Translations under genes and position numbers: made by a program | Shown here: piece by piece, positions 16,499 through 25,128 of the stretch | How the letters are laid out: each line of letters opens with the position of its first letter | Position numbering within the stretch: position 1 is the first letter of the stretch | DNA from: Dehalococcoidia bacterium | GTDB lineage: Bacteria > Chloroflexota > Dehalococcoidia > WHTO01 | NCBI GenBank assembly: GCA_009377665.1 | Contig: WHTO01000008.1 | Span: forward strand, 1-36,515 | Reading direction: 5' to 3' | Length of the DNA stretch: 36,515 bases | Notes under the pieces: generated by a model | What the model saw: only the letters and a program-made list of their open reading frames with translations | Told to the model about the DNA's origin: nothing | Database searches by the model: none

Positions 16499-17602
16499 AT
16501 GTTGACCAAGTTGAGGCGAAGGGGACGAGCAGGGCTGCTCGTGCTCGGGAGCCTGCTCGTCATCGGCTCTCTCGTCGGGGCCGCGGCCTGCGGCGACGAC
16601 GACGACGACGACGAAGATGTGACCCAGGAGGAAGCAACCGAGGAAGAGGCAACGGAGGCCACGGAGGAGGCGACCGAGCCTGCGGGCGACGAGACAGAGG
16701 AGGCGGCGGAACCAGAAGCAGGGGGCGGTGGCGAAATTGACTACGGCTCGCTGAGCGGTTCGATCACGATTGACGGTTCGTCAACGGTCTTCCCGATAAC
16801 CCAGGCAGTCGCCGAGGAATTCGCCAGCGACGCCAGCGGCGTGCAGGTGGACGTCTCGTTCGCCGGGTCTGGCGCGGGATTCGAGCGTCTCTGCGCGCTC
16901 GAGATTGAAATCGCTGACGCCTCGCGGCCTATCGAGGACGACGAGGTGACGGCGTGCGCCGACGCCGGCCTCGACGACCTGATCGAGATCCAGGTCGGGA
17001 TCGATGCCCTGACGGTAGTCACCAACCCGGCGAATCCTATTGAATGCGTCACGGTGCAGGAGTTGTACGATCTGTTCACGGACGGCGGCGCCACGCAGTT
17101 CGCCGACGTGAACCCCGACTTCCCGGCGGAAGACGTCGTCTTCTACTACCCGGGTACCGACTCGGGGACCTTCGACTTCTTCGTGGAGGTGATCCTCGAG
17201 GCGGTTGACGGCGACGCCGCAGCGCACCGCGGTGACGGCACGGCTTCGGAAGACGACAACGTGCTTTCCCTGGGCGTTGAGGAGGATGCTAACTCGATTG
17301 GATACTTCGGATTCGCCTACTTCCAGGGTGCGGGCGATAGTCTGAAGGCCTTGGAGGTAGACGGCGGCGATGGCTGCGTGCCCCCCAGCTCAGAGACGGC
17401 CCTCGACAACAGCTATTACCTGTCGCGACCACTGTTCATCTACACGAGCGCCAGCTATCTGGAGGAGAACCCGCACATCGTCGGTTTCCTCCAGTACTAC
17501 CTGGACAACCTGGAGACGCTGGTACCGGAGGTCGGTTACGTCAACCTTCCGGACGACACCCTGGCCGAACAACAGAGCAAGATAGACCCTTACCTGCCAT
17601 AA
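16499..17602 (+). CDS. pstS: Phosphate-binding lipoprotein of the Pst ABC importer
   Basis: A 367-residue extracytoplasmic phosphate receptor. A signal peptide ends in a lipobox (VGAAAC, Cys31). The mature N-terminus is G plus six Asp, then a roughly 45-residue Glu/Ala/Thr repeat linker. The PstS fold begins near residue 82 with SGSITIDGSSTVFPITQAVA. Phosphate ligands are expected in DGSSTVFP and in SFAGSGAGF, and ADASRPI is characteristic. AGGAGG at 16487-16492 is six bases before the ATG. It is the first gene after the Pho-box-like repeats and is separated from pstC by a strong hairpin, which may let it be made in excess over the membrane components. Confidence 0.95.
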   Translation: MLTKLRRRGRAGLLVLGSLLVIGSLVGAAACGDDDDDDEDVTQEEATEEEATEATEEATEPAGDETEEAAEPEAGGGGEIDYGSLSGSITIDGSSTVFPITQAVAEEFASDASGVQVDVSFAGSGAGFERLCALEIEIADASRPIEDDEVTACADAGLDDLIEIQVGIDALTVVTNPANPIECVTVQELYDLFTDGGATQFADVNPDFPAEDVVFYYPGTDSGTFDFFVEVILEAVDGDAAAHRGDGTASEDDNVLSLGVEEDANSIGYFGFAYFQGAGDSLKALEVDGGDGCVPPSSETALDNSYYLSRPLFIYTSASYLEENPHIVGFLQYYLDNLETLVPEVGYVNLPDDTLAEQQSKIDPYLP

Positions 17603-17634
17603 GGGCCTAAACCTCCAGGCAAAGCGAAAGCAAT

Positions 17635-17667
17635 GGAAGCGGCAGGCAACTGATGCCTGCCGCTTCC
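17635..17667 (+). repeat. Perfect 14-bp hairpin between pstS and pstC
   Basis: GGAAGCGGCAGGCA (17635-17648) pairs fully with TGCCTGCCGCTTCC (17654-17667) across the loop ACTGA. No U-run follows, so it is more likely an mRNA 3'-end protector or partial terminator for pstS than a full stop. Confidence 0.8.
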
Positions 17668-17668
17668 G

Positions 17669-17684
17669 TTAACACCCCCTTAAT
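17669..17684 (+). promoter_or_regulatory. Possible secondary Pho-box pair before pstC
   Basis: TTAAC at 17669 and TTAAT at 17680 are 11 bases apart, the same spacing as in the repeats before pstS. A short pair like this is weak evidence. It could mark an internal promoter for pstCAB-phoU. Confidence 0.3.
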
Positions 17685-17725
17685 TTCGACGCGCCGTGAG
17701 GACCGAATAATGGACTTGCTCTGGC

Positions 17726-18685
17726 ATGACATCTGAATCACTGACCGTGGACCAGCAACGAGCCGCGATCTCCCGGGGGCTGCGCAGGCGACCGCTGGGG
17801 CGACCGCTGGAAGCACTGATCGCCGCGGCACTGACTCTGTGCGCAATCGTCTCACTGGTTACCACCGTGCTGATCACGGTGGTGCTGTTCAGCGAGGCTC
17901 GTGTGTTCTTCCAGGACGTCCCGATCCAGGACTTCCTTTTCGAGACGGAATGGTCGCCACTGCTGGGCGCGACACCGACCTTCGGGGTCTGGGAGTTGGT
18001 CGCGGGCACGGCGAACGTACTGATCTGGTCAATGGTGATCGCCCTGCCGCTGGGACTGGCTGCGGCGATCTACTTGAGCGAGTACGCGCACCCGCGGACA
18101 CGACGGGTTCTCAAGCCGCTCCTCGAGGCGCTGGCCAGCGTGCCCACGGTGGTATACGCGTTCTTCGCCCTGACCTTCATCACGCAGGACATTCTGCGGC
18201 CGCTGTTCGGGCCGGACCAGTTCACATTCTTCAATGCCCTGGCCGCGAGCGTCATGCTGGCGGTCATGGTGCTGCCGACGATCGCGTCAATATCGGAGGA
18301 TGCGATGTCCAACGTGCCGCGGGAGCTGCGCGAGGCCGCTTACGGCCTGGGCGCGACGCGCTTCGAGGTAGCGACCCGCGTGATCTTCCCGGCCGCGCTC
18401 TCGGGCATCATCGCGGCGGTGCTGCTGGCCATTTCGCGGGTGATCGGCGAGACGATCATCGTCGCCATCGCCGCCGGCTCGACGCCCAACCTGACGCTCG
18501 ACCCGCGGGAGGCCGTGCAGACGATGACCGGTTTCATGCTCCAGATCGGGCTCGGCGACGCGCAGCGTGGGACGGTCGATTACACATCGCTCTTCGCGGT
18601 GGGCTCGATGCTGTTCCTGATGACGTTCACGCTGAACCTGCTGGCGCAGGTCTTCGTCAACCGATTCCGCGAGGTCTATGACTGA
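17726..18685 (+). CDS. pstC: Phosphate ABC transporter permease PstC
   Basis: A 319-residue permease with six predicted membrane helices, the first at about residues 32-56. The binding-protein-dependent transport signature (EAA loop) lies in ELREAAYGLGATRFEVATRV near residues 198-217, the contact site for PstB. ISRVIGETIIVAIAAGSTP is typical of PstC. With PstA it forms the phosphate channel in the cytoplasmic membrane. The ATG at 17726 has only a weak ribosome-binding site, in line with lower expression than pstS. Its stop shares bases with the pstA start (TGATG). Confidence 0.94.
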   Translation: MTSESLTVDQQRAAISRGLRRRPLGRPLEALIAAALTLCAIVSLVTTVLITVVLFSEARVFFQDVPIQDFLFETEWSPLLGATPTFGVWELVAGTANVLIWSMVIALPLGLAAAIYLSEYAHPRTRRVLKPLLEALASVPTVVYAFFALTFITQDILRPLFGPDQFTFFNALAASVMLAVMVLPTIASISEDAMSNVPRELREAAYGLGATRFEVATRVIFPAALSGIIAAVLLAISRVIGETIIVAIAAGSTPNLTLDPREAVQTMTGFMLQIGLGDAQRGTVDYTSLFAVGSMLFLMTFTLNLLAQVFVNRFREVYD

Positions 18686-19587
18686 TGGCTTCCGAAGCGC
18701 AGGTCCCGGCGATCAGACTGAAGCCGACGGGCCGGCTGGCGCGAAGGCAGGCCTTCTCTGCTATTAGCCGCTACGTGCTGCTGGTGATGACGCTGACAGG
18801 CGTCAGCGTGCTCGCCTTCCTGGCCGTCGACACCGTCTCGCAGGGGGCGGGCCGGTTGAGCTGGGAGTTCCTGACGAGCTACCCATCACGATTCGCCGAG
18901 GAGTACGGTTTCCGGTCCGGCATCCTGGGTACGACCTATGTAGTGGCGACCACGCTCCTGCTGACGATACCGCTGGGCGTGGGTACGGCAATCTGGATCG
19001 AGGAGTACGCGCCGCGGAACCGTTTCACGAGCATCGTCAAGCTGAACATCGCGAACCTGGCGGGCGTGCCCACGATCATCTACGGCATCCTGGGACTCGC
19101 CGTGTTCGTGCGCTTCCTGGAGTTCGGATCGACGATCATCGCGGCGGCCTGCACGCTGTCGCTGATGATCCTGCCGATGGTGGTGATCACGGCGCAGGAA
19201 GCGATCCGGCAGGTGCCGCCGAGCATCCGCGACGGATCGCTGGCGCTGGGCGCGACGCGCTGGCAGACGATCCGGCATCACCTTTTGCCCGGTGCGATGC
19301 CGGGGATCATCACGGGGCTGATCCTGGCCACGTCGAGGGCGGCTGGCGAGACCGCCGCGCTGATCATGATTGGCGCCGCCGTCTTCGTCGCTTTCGACCC
19401 TTCTATCGGGCCGTCGGGGCTGAACGACCCGTTCAGCCTGCTGCCAATTCAGATCTACGGCAACATCATCGCGCCGCGTAACCAGGGATTCGAGGAGACA
19501 GCGGCGGGTGGCATTATAGTCATGATGGTAGGCATCCTTACGTTGAACCTGACAGCCGCCATCATCCGCGAACGCTTCCGGCGTTAG
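18685..19587 (+). CDS. pstA: Phosphate ABC transporter permease PstA
   Basis: A 300-residue permease with about six membrane helices. Characteristic stretches are VATTLLLTIPLGVGTAIWIE, NLAGVPTIIYGILGLAVFVR and the EAA-loop region SIRDGSLALGATRWQTIRHH. The late SRAAGETAALIMIGAAVFV is diagnostic of PstA. It pairs with PstC to form the transmembrane pathway of the high-affinity phosphate importer. It starts within the pstC stop codon, indicating coupled translation, and ends 15 bases before pstB. Confidence 0.95.
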   Translation: MASEAQVPAIRLKPTGRLARRQAFSAISRYVLLVMTLTGVSVLAFLAVDTVSQGAGRLSWEFLTSYPSRFAEEYGFRSGILGTTYVVATTLLLTIPLGVGTAIWIEEYAPRNRFTSIVKLNIANLAGVPTIIYGILGLAVFVRFLEFGSTIIAAACTLSLMILPMVVITAQEAIRQVPPSIRDGSLALGATRWQTIRHHLLPGAMPGIITGLILATSRAAGETAALIMIGAAVFVAFDPSIGPSGLNDPFSLLPIQIYGNIIAPRNQGFEETAAGGIIVMMVGILTLNLTAAIIRERFRR

Positions 19588-19602
19588 AGGAGGAGAGGGC
19601 TA

Positions 19603-20508
19603 ATGGTAAAGCCGGAGACAGAGGTCCGGGCCCCCGTGGAGGACGGCTTCGCGAGCGCCGGGGCGGTGACGCCAGGCGCGCAAACGTCGTTCCTTGAAGC
19701 GGACCAGCCTGGCGCCACGGGAGAGCGGATAATCGAGCCGGTCGAGAGCACGGCAATCGGCTTCAGGGACTTCAACCTCTGGTATGGCGCCAAGCAAGCC
19801 ATCAAAGACGTGACGATCAACTTTCCCGTGCGCAAGGTCACGGCGTTGATCGGCCCGTCGGGCTGCGGCAAGAGCACCCTGCTGCGGTCGATCAACCGCA
19901 TGAACGACCTGATCCCCGGGGTGCGCACAACCGGGTCTGTTGAGTATCACGGCGTGGACATCTTCGGGTCGGGCATCGACCCGGTGGAGGTGCGCCGGCG
20001 AATCGGGATGGTTTTCCAGAAGCCCAACCCGTTCCCGAAGTCTATCCAGGACAACGTTGTCTTCGGGGCAAAGGTCAACGGCTTTCGGGGTGACACGCGA
20101 CAGCTCGTCGAGGCCTGCCTCAAGAAGGCGGCGCTCTGGGACGAGGTGAGCGACGACCTCAAGAAGTCGGGGTTGGCCCTGTCCGGTGGGCAGCAGCAAC
20201 GCCTGTGCATCGCCCGGGCCCTGGCCAACGAGCCGGAAATCATCCTCATGGACGAGCCGTGCTCGGCGCTTGACCCGATCGCGACACTTAAGATTGAGGA
20301 TCTGATGCGCGACCTGGTCAAGGACTACACCATAATCATCGTCACGCACAACATGCAGCAGGCCGCGCGTGTGTCCGACTACACGGCCTTCATGTTGATG
20401 AGCCAGGATGGTGCCGGCGGCGTGGCCGAATACGCGCCCACGAACGAGTTGTTCACCAACCCCAAGGACAAGCGGACCGAGGACTACATCACGGGGCGGT
20501 TCGGCTAG
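19603..20508 (+). CDS. pstB: Phosphate ABC transporter ATP-binding protein PstB
   Basis: A 301-residue ABC ATPase. The N-terminus is about 45 residues longer than usual, acidic and low in complexity. The ATPase proper begins at [19 protein letters not shown]. Walker [10 protein letters not shown] is near residue 86, the PstB-specific [11 protein letters not shown] follows, then signature LSGGQQQR and Walker [14 protein letters not shown]. It hydrolyses ATP for phosphate import. A strong GAGGAGGAGAG ribosome-binding site precedes the ATG. phoU1 begins seven bases after the stop. The role of the N-terminal extension is unknown. Confidence 0.95.
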   Translation: MVKPETEVRAPVEDGFASAGAVTPGAQTSFLEADQPGATGERIIEPVESTAIGFRDFNLWYGAKQAIKDVTINFPVRKVTALIGPSGCGKSTLLRSINRMNDLIPGVRTTGSVEYHGVDIFGSGIDPVEVRRRIGMVFQKPNPFPKSIQDNVVFGAKVNGFRGDTRQLVEACLKKAALWDEVSDDLKKSGLALSGGQQQRLCIARALANEPEIILMDEPCSALDPIATLKIEDLMRDLVKDYTIIIVTHNMQQAARVSDYTAFMLMSQDGAGGVAEYAPTNELFTNPKDKRTEDYITGRFG

Positions 20509-20515
20509 GGCCGAG

Positions 20516-21184
20516 ATGCCCACGCGCGGCGGTTTCCAACAGCAGATCAACGATCTGCAGGACGAACTGATCGTCCTTGGAAGCATGGCGCAAAAGGCCA
20601 CGCTGCGGGCGATGGATGCCTTCCATGCCCGCGATCTGAATGCCGCCCGCGGCATCGCGCACGACGACAACGCTATCGACGAGAAGCGTTACAGCATCGA
20701 AGAGGAGGCCATGCGCATCCTCGCCATGCAGCAACCGATGGCCGGCGACCTGCGGTTGATCGCGGCGGTGCTTCAGCTCGCTTCCGAGATAGAACGCATC
20801 GGAGACCACGCCGAGGGCATAGCCAGGATCGTTGTCATGCTCGGCGACGAGGGGCCGATCCGGGAGGTTCCTGAGCTCGAGGCTATGGCCGAGCGGGCGG
20901 TCTCGATGCTTGACCGCTCGCTCAAGGCGTTCGTCGAGCGCGACACAACGACGGCCCGTGCCGTCTGTGACGAGGACGACGAGGTGGACGCGCTCCAGGA
21001 CAGGGTCTATCACCGGCTGTTGAAGGAGATGTTCGACCAGCCGGCGATCATCACCAAGGCGACCTACCTGATCTGGGTATCGCACAACCTGGAGCGCATC
21101 GCCGACAGGTCCACGAATATCTGCGAGCGCGTGGTTTTCCTGACCACGGGACGCATGGAGGAGATGAATGTCTCCGTGTACTGA
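20516..21184 (+). CDS. phoU: PhoU phosphate-signalling protein, first copy
   Basis: A 222-residue all-helical protein with the two PhoU repeats. The metal-binding motif E(D)xxxDxxxD appears as EIERIGDHAEGIAR (about residues 92-105) and again as NLERIADRSTNICE (about 190-203). PhoU links the Pst transporter to its sensor kinase and restrains phosphate uptake when phosphate is plentiful. The ATG at 20516 is chosen because it lies just after the pstB stop; an earlier start in this frame would be internal to pstB. It is followed 26 bases later by a paralogue. Confidence 0.93.
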   Translation: MPTRGGFQQQINDLQDELIVLGSMAQKATLRAMDAFHARDLNAARGIAHDDNAIDEKRYSIEEEAMRILAMQQPMAGDLRLIAAVLQLASEIERIGDHAEGIARIVVMLGDEGPIREVPELEAMAERAVSMLDRSLKAFVERDTTTARAVCDEDDEVDALQDRVYHRLLKEMFDQPAIITKATYLIWVSHNLERIADRSTNICERVVFLTTGRMEEMNVSVY

Positions 21185-21210
21185 TCCCCGGCGGGGCGAA
21201 GGAACATGCG

Positions 21211-21882
21211 GTGAATGAGCACCGGCTCCATTTCCACCGCGACCTGAACACGCTCGAGGGCGCCCTGATCGAGATGGGCGGGATGGCCGGCGAGGCGCTG
21301 GTGAAGGCGATGGTTTCGCTGGCTGCCCAGGACGAGGACGCGGCGCGGGAGGTCATTCACAACGACGGCGAGGTCAACAAGAAGCGCTTCCAGATAGAGG
21401 AGGCTGCCCTCAACCTCCTCGCGCTGCAGGCGCCGATGGCCTCGGACCTGAGGACTATCGCCGCGGTGCTCCAGGTCATCTCAGACCTCGAACGCATCGG
21501 CGACCACGCCGTCGGCATAGCAAAGATCGTACTGATGCACGGGGGCCAGCCACGCCTGGACGGAATTGACGACCTCGAGAGAATGGCCGACCGGGCCGGC
21601 GCAATGCTGGAACGAGCCCTTCATTCGTTCTCGGACAAGGACGCGGACACGGCACGGGTTGTGTGCGACCAGGACGACGAAGTCGATGCCCTGTACGACC
21701 GCTTCTACCACGAGATGCTGCGGCGGATGATCGAGGACCGATCCCTGATCGAGCGCGCGACCTATCTGATCTGGGCATCACACAACATCGAGCGCATCGC
21801 AGACCGCGCTACGAACGTCGCCGAGAGGGTGATCTTCCTCGTGACGGGGCGGATGCAGGAGCTCAACGTCTCGTCGTACTGA
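21211..21882 (+). CDS. phoU: PhoU phosphate-signalling protein, second copy
   Basis: A 223-residue paralogue of the preceding protein, starting at GTG 21211. It carries the same two metal-site motifs, DLERIGDHAVGIAK and NIERIADRATNVAE, and the same two-repeat helical layout. Both copies end in a similar tail (VFLTTGRMEEMNVSVY and IFLVTGRMQELNVSSY), so they probably arose by local duplication. The middle parts differ considerably. The pair might form heterodimers or answer to different partners; this is inference. Confidence 0.93.
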   Translation: MNEHRLHFHRDLNTLEGALIEMGGMAGEALVKAMVSLAAQDEDAAREVIHNDGEVNKKRFQIEEAALNLLALQAPMASDLRTIAAVLQVISDLERIGDHAVGIAKIVLMHGGQPRLDGIDDLERMADRAGAMLERALHSFSDKDADTARVVCDQDDEVDALYDRFYHEMLRRMIEDRSLIERATYLIWASHNIERIADRATNVAERVIFLVTGRMQELNVSSY

Positions 21883-22104
21883 TGCGACGGTTTGTCGGTG
21901 GCGCCGCCACTCCACTAGGATCGCTCCGGCTGGACAGGACAAACATCGATACTGTGAGCGGTGGTTCGCGGGGCGTTGCGGCGCTCCGAAACGGAACTCG
22001 GCAACCCTCGAATACGTTGATTAGAAGGGTATGGCTGTCATTCCCCAACCGCGGTCTGCAGGCCGCCGGGCCGTGAATCCACCGATGCCAGGCTGCCCCG
22101 GACA

Positions 22105-25098
22105 ATGAGCTCATTCGCCAGACGCAGATACCTCAGACGGACGCGCCACGTTCATCAGCGCGGCAACGGCCACACGCCCCTGGCGTTGTACGCCGGCCTC
22201 GCCCTGCTGGCGCTGGCGAGCGCCGCGGCGCTTGCCGGGGTGGCCGTCGCGGCTTCGATCTACGCGGGGTACGCGGACGACTATCGGGACCCGCATGAAT
22301 TCATCGAGGAGCGCAGCAAGGGCGGAGCCCGCATTTTCGCCGACGATGGCACGCTGCTGTTCCAATACGCTGACCCCAACGAGGGTCTGCGCAACCCGGT
22401 TGCGCTGGACCAGATCTCGCAGCACCTGATCGACGCCACGATCTCGACCGAGGACAACTCGTTCTACGACAACCCGGGGATCAACGTCGAGGGGCTGATG
22501 CGGGCAGCGTGGGAGAACTCGGGCCTGGGTGACAGCCCCGGGTTCCTGGAAGGCAGCGGCGGCAGCTCGATAACGCAGCAGCTCATCAAGCAGCTTTACT
22601 TCACCGATCGCGACCCGGACACCGGCGAGCTGACGGTCAACTTCGAGAACCGTTCGTACGACCGCAAGGCAAAGGAAACCGTCCTCGCCCTCGAGATGAA
22701 CGAGAGGCTTGAGAAGGATGAGATCCTCGAGCTTTATCTGAACACGATTTACTACGGGAACCAGTTCTACGGCGTCCAGGCGGCGGCCGAGGGCTACTTC
22801 GACAAGAGCGCCGCCGACCTGACGCTGGGCGAGGCGGCGATCCTGGCCGGCCTGCCGAACGACCCCAACGTCAACAACCCGATCCAGCGCTATGACAGCG
22901 TTGGCACCCCACTGCCGGGCCCGGTCAACGCCAAGGCGCGCCAGGAAGCCATCCTGGACCTGATGGCCGAGCACGGCTACATCACCCTGGCTGAAGCCGA
23001 GGCTGCCAAGAACGAGCAGTACGCGTTGCTGGAGAGCCGCACGGGCGGCATCATCGAGCGCATCCAGGAAGTGCAGCTCAAGCCTGAGCTGACGAACTCC
23101 TTCCACTTCGTCAAGAACTATCTGCCGACGGTGATTGAGAACATGTGCCGCTCGGGCAGGCTGGCCCTGCCCGACGACGTGGCCTGCACGCAGGACGAGG
23201 CGGCGGAGCAGGGGAAGGCGCCGTTGATCGTCAGGCAGGGGGCCAGCGAGGGCGGTGGGGTCTTCATCCTGGGCGGCCTGCGGGTCACGATCTCGCTGGA
23301 CTCGGCGCTGCAGCTGCAGGCTGAGGAGATGGTCAGGCGCTGGTCGGAGGAGTTCGAGCAAACGCTCGGCGCGAACAACGCCGCGCTGGCGGCAATCGAG
23401 CCGGCAACAGGGCGGATACTCGCCTACGTGGGCAGCCGCGACTTCCGGGCGACCAGCGACATCTTCGGCAATCCGATCACGGACAGCCAGGGCAGGCGGA
23501 TCGACGGCGAAGTCGACATCCTGCAGAGCGCGCAGTCGCCGGGATCGACGTTCAAGTTGTTCACGTACGCAGCGGCGTTTGAGCAGGGCTCGGCCGAGTT
23601 CGAGCATTGGAGTCCCGGCACCACGGTCTTCGACTACCCGCTGCGCATTCCCCTGCCGGGGACAACCTGCAACGGCGAGGCGGGGATCTACTGTCCGACG
23701 AACTCGGGCGGCGGCAGCAGCAGCAGCCGGGTCACCGTGCGCGACGCGCTCCGCAGGTCGATGAACATCCCGGCGGTCTACACGTCCTACCAGGTCGGCG
23801 TGCCGCAGGTGATGTCTACCGCGCACCGGCTGGGGCTGACGGAGCTGTCGAGCGGGATCCTCATCACCTATGGCGATAGCGGTCTCCCCGACGAGCAGGT
23901 CGAGGGCACCTGCGTCAACAGAAACGAGGCAGGGGTCTGTGTTGCCGAGCATCGCTCGATCCAGGACGCCTGCAACTACTCGCTGACGCTGGGCGGCTGC
24001 GAAGTGCGGCCCTTCGACATGGCTTATGCGGCGTCGGTCTACGCGAACAACGGGGTGATGGCGGGGATTCCGAGCTACTTCGACTGGTCGGACCTGACGA
24101 CCACGTGCTCTGACAACGTCACCATCTGCGAGACGTCCCCCGATACGCGCAGGCCGCTGGATCCGGTGGCCGTAACGCACATCGAGGACGCCGAAGGCCA
24201 GGTGCTCTTTGACTTCGTGGAGCCCACGCTGCAGCAGGTCATCGGTCCGCAGTTCACCTACATGGTCAGCGATGTGCTGACGCTCCCGACGGGCACCATC
24301 AGCTTTGAGATCGACGGGCAGCAGGGTGCCGTCTACGGCAAGACGGGCACCAAAGAAGACAACAGCGGCCTCTGCGCTGGCTGCACCACGGACACCTGGG
24401 TGGTCGGCTACTCCAGCCAGGTAGCCCTCGCGGTGTGGGTCGGCAATACGGGGAACCAGGGATTCTCGGGTGACGCGTTCGGCTCCAATACGGCCGGGAA
24501 GATATTCCAGGAGTTCATGAGCGTCTTCCACCAGGGCAAGCCCAACCAGCCGATCCCAAGACCAGACGGTCTGACCGAAGGCAGCGCCGGCGGCCCCTGC
24601 ATGCTGAACGCCACCGACCTGATGGTGGTCGGCAGCGGAGGCAACTCCGAGGCCGTCGCGGAGGGGGAGACGCCATTCTGTCAGAGGGCGACGATCGACA
24701 TCCGGAACGAACTGCTGGCTACGGACTGCGTACCCGAGGAGTACCGCGACGAGCGGGAATACCTGAACATCCCGGGCGGCATAGTCGTTGGTGGGTCCAG
24801 TGGACAGCCACCGACTGAGGAGAGTCCCCTGTGCGCGGACGACGAGGACGGCCTTCCCTTCTTCATCGTCGCCGACCCTACGGGTGACTTCGATCGCGAT
24901 GGCGTACCGAACTACGTGGACAATTGTCCCCTTGTGCCCAACAGCAATCAGATAGACACCAACAACGACGGAGAGGGCAACGCCTGCAGCGGACCGGACG
25001 ATGATGATGGTGATGATCGCGACGGCGACGATAACGACGACGATGACGATGACGACGGTGGGTTCAGCCTCTTCCCCACACCCTCCTCGGATGACTGA
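22105..25098 (+). CDS. Class A penicillin-binding protein with C-terminal TSP3-like calcium-binding tail
   Basis: A 997-residue bifunctional peptidoglycan synthase. One membrane helix (about 28-52) anchors it. The GT51 glycosyltransferase domain (about 80-280) has catalytic Glu116 in STEDNSFYDNPG and GGSSITQQLIKQLYF. The transpeptidase has SxxK Ser481-Lys484 (SPGSTFK), SxN Ser552-Asn554 and KTG 746-748. An unusual C-terminal extension follows: about residues 928-965 form a thrombospondin type 3-like repeat (DRDGVPNYVDNC and DTNNDGEGNAC), then a poly-Asp/Gly tail. TSP3 repeats bind calcium in other exported proteins. It probably shares a transcript with the sortase-fold gene 30 bases downstream. 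Confidence 0.94.
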   Translation: MSSFARRRYLRRTRHVHQRGNGHTPLALYAGLALLALASAAALAGVAVAASIYAGYADDYRDPHEFIEERSKGGARIFADDGTLLFQYADPNEGLRNPVALDQISQHLIDATISTEDNSFYDNPGINVEGLMRAAWENSGLGDSPGFLEGSGGSSITQQLIKQLYFTDRDPDTGELTVNFENRSYDRKAKETVLALEMNERLEKDEILELYLNTIYYGNQFYGVQAAAEGYFDKSAADLTLGEAAILAGLPNDPNVNNPIQRYDSVGTPLPGPVNAKARQEAILDLMAEHGYITLAEAEAAKNEQYALLESRTGGIIERIQEVQLKPELTNSFHFVKNYLPTVIENMCRSGRLALPDDVACTQDEAAEQGKAPLIVRQGASEGGGVFILGGLRVTISLDSALQLQAEEMVRRWSEEFEQTLGANNAALAAIEPATGRILAYVGSRDFRATSDIFGNPITDSQGRRIDGEVDILQSAQSPGSTFKLFTYAAAFEQGSAEFEHWSPGTTVFDYPLRIPLPGTTCNGEAGIYCPTNSGGGSSSSRVTVRDALRRSMNIPAVYTSYQVGVPQVMSTAHRLGLTELSSGILITYGDSGLPDEQVEGTCVNRNEAGVCVAEHRSIQDACNYSLTLGGCEVRPFDMAYAASVYANNGVMAGIPSYFDWSDLTTTCSDNVTICETSPDTRRPLDPVAVTHIEDAEGQVLFDFVEPTLQQVIGPQFTYMVSDVLTLPTGTISFEIDGQQGAVYGKTGTKEDNSGLCAGCTTDTWVVGYSSQVALAVWVGNTGNQGFSGDAFGSNTAGKIFQEFMSVFHQGKPNQPIPRPDGLTEGSAGGPCMLNATDLMVVGSGGNSEAVAEGETPFCQRATIDIRNELLATDCVPEEYRDEREYLNIPGGIVVGGSSGQPPTEESPLCADDEDGLPFFIVADPTGDFDRDGVPNYVDNCPLVPNSNQIDTNNDGEGNACSGPDDDDGDDRDGDDNDDDDDDDGGFSLFPTPSSDD

Positions 25099-25128
25099 CG
25101 CCGGTCGGACGAACCCGGTTCCCGGCCT

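Noticed and set aside
17710-17736. Eight-codon frame overlapping the pstC start as a possible leader peptide
   Set aside because: It has no ribosome-binding site and no attenuator structure after it; too short to support.
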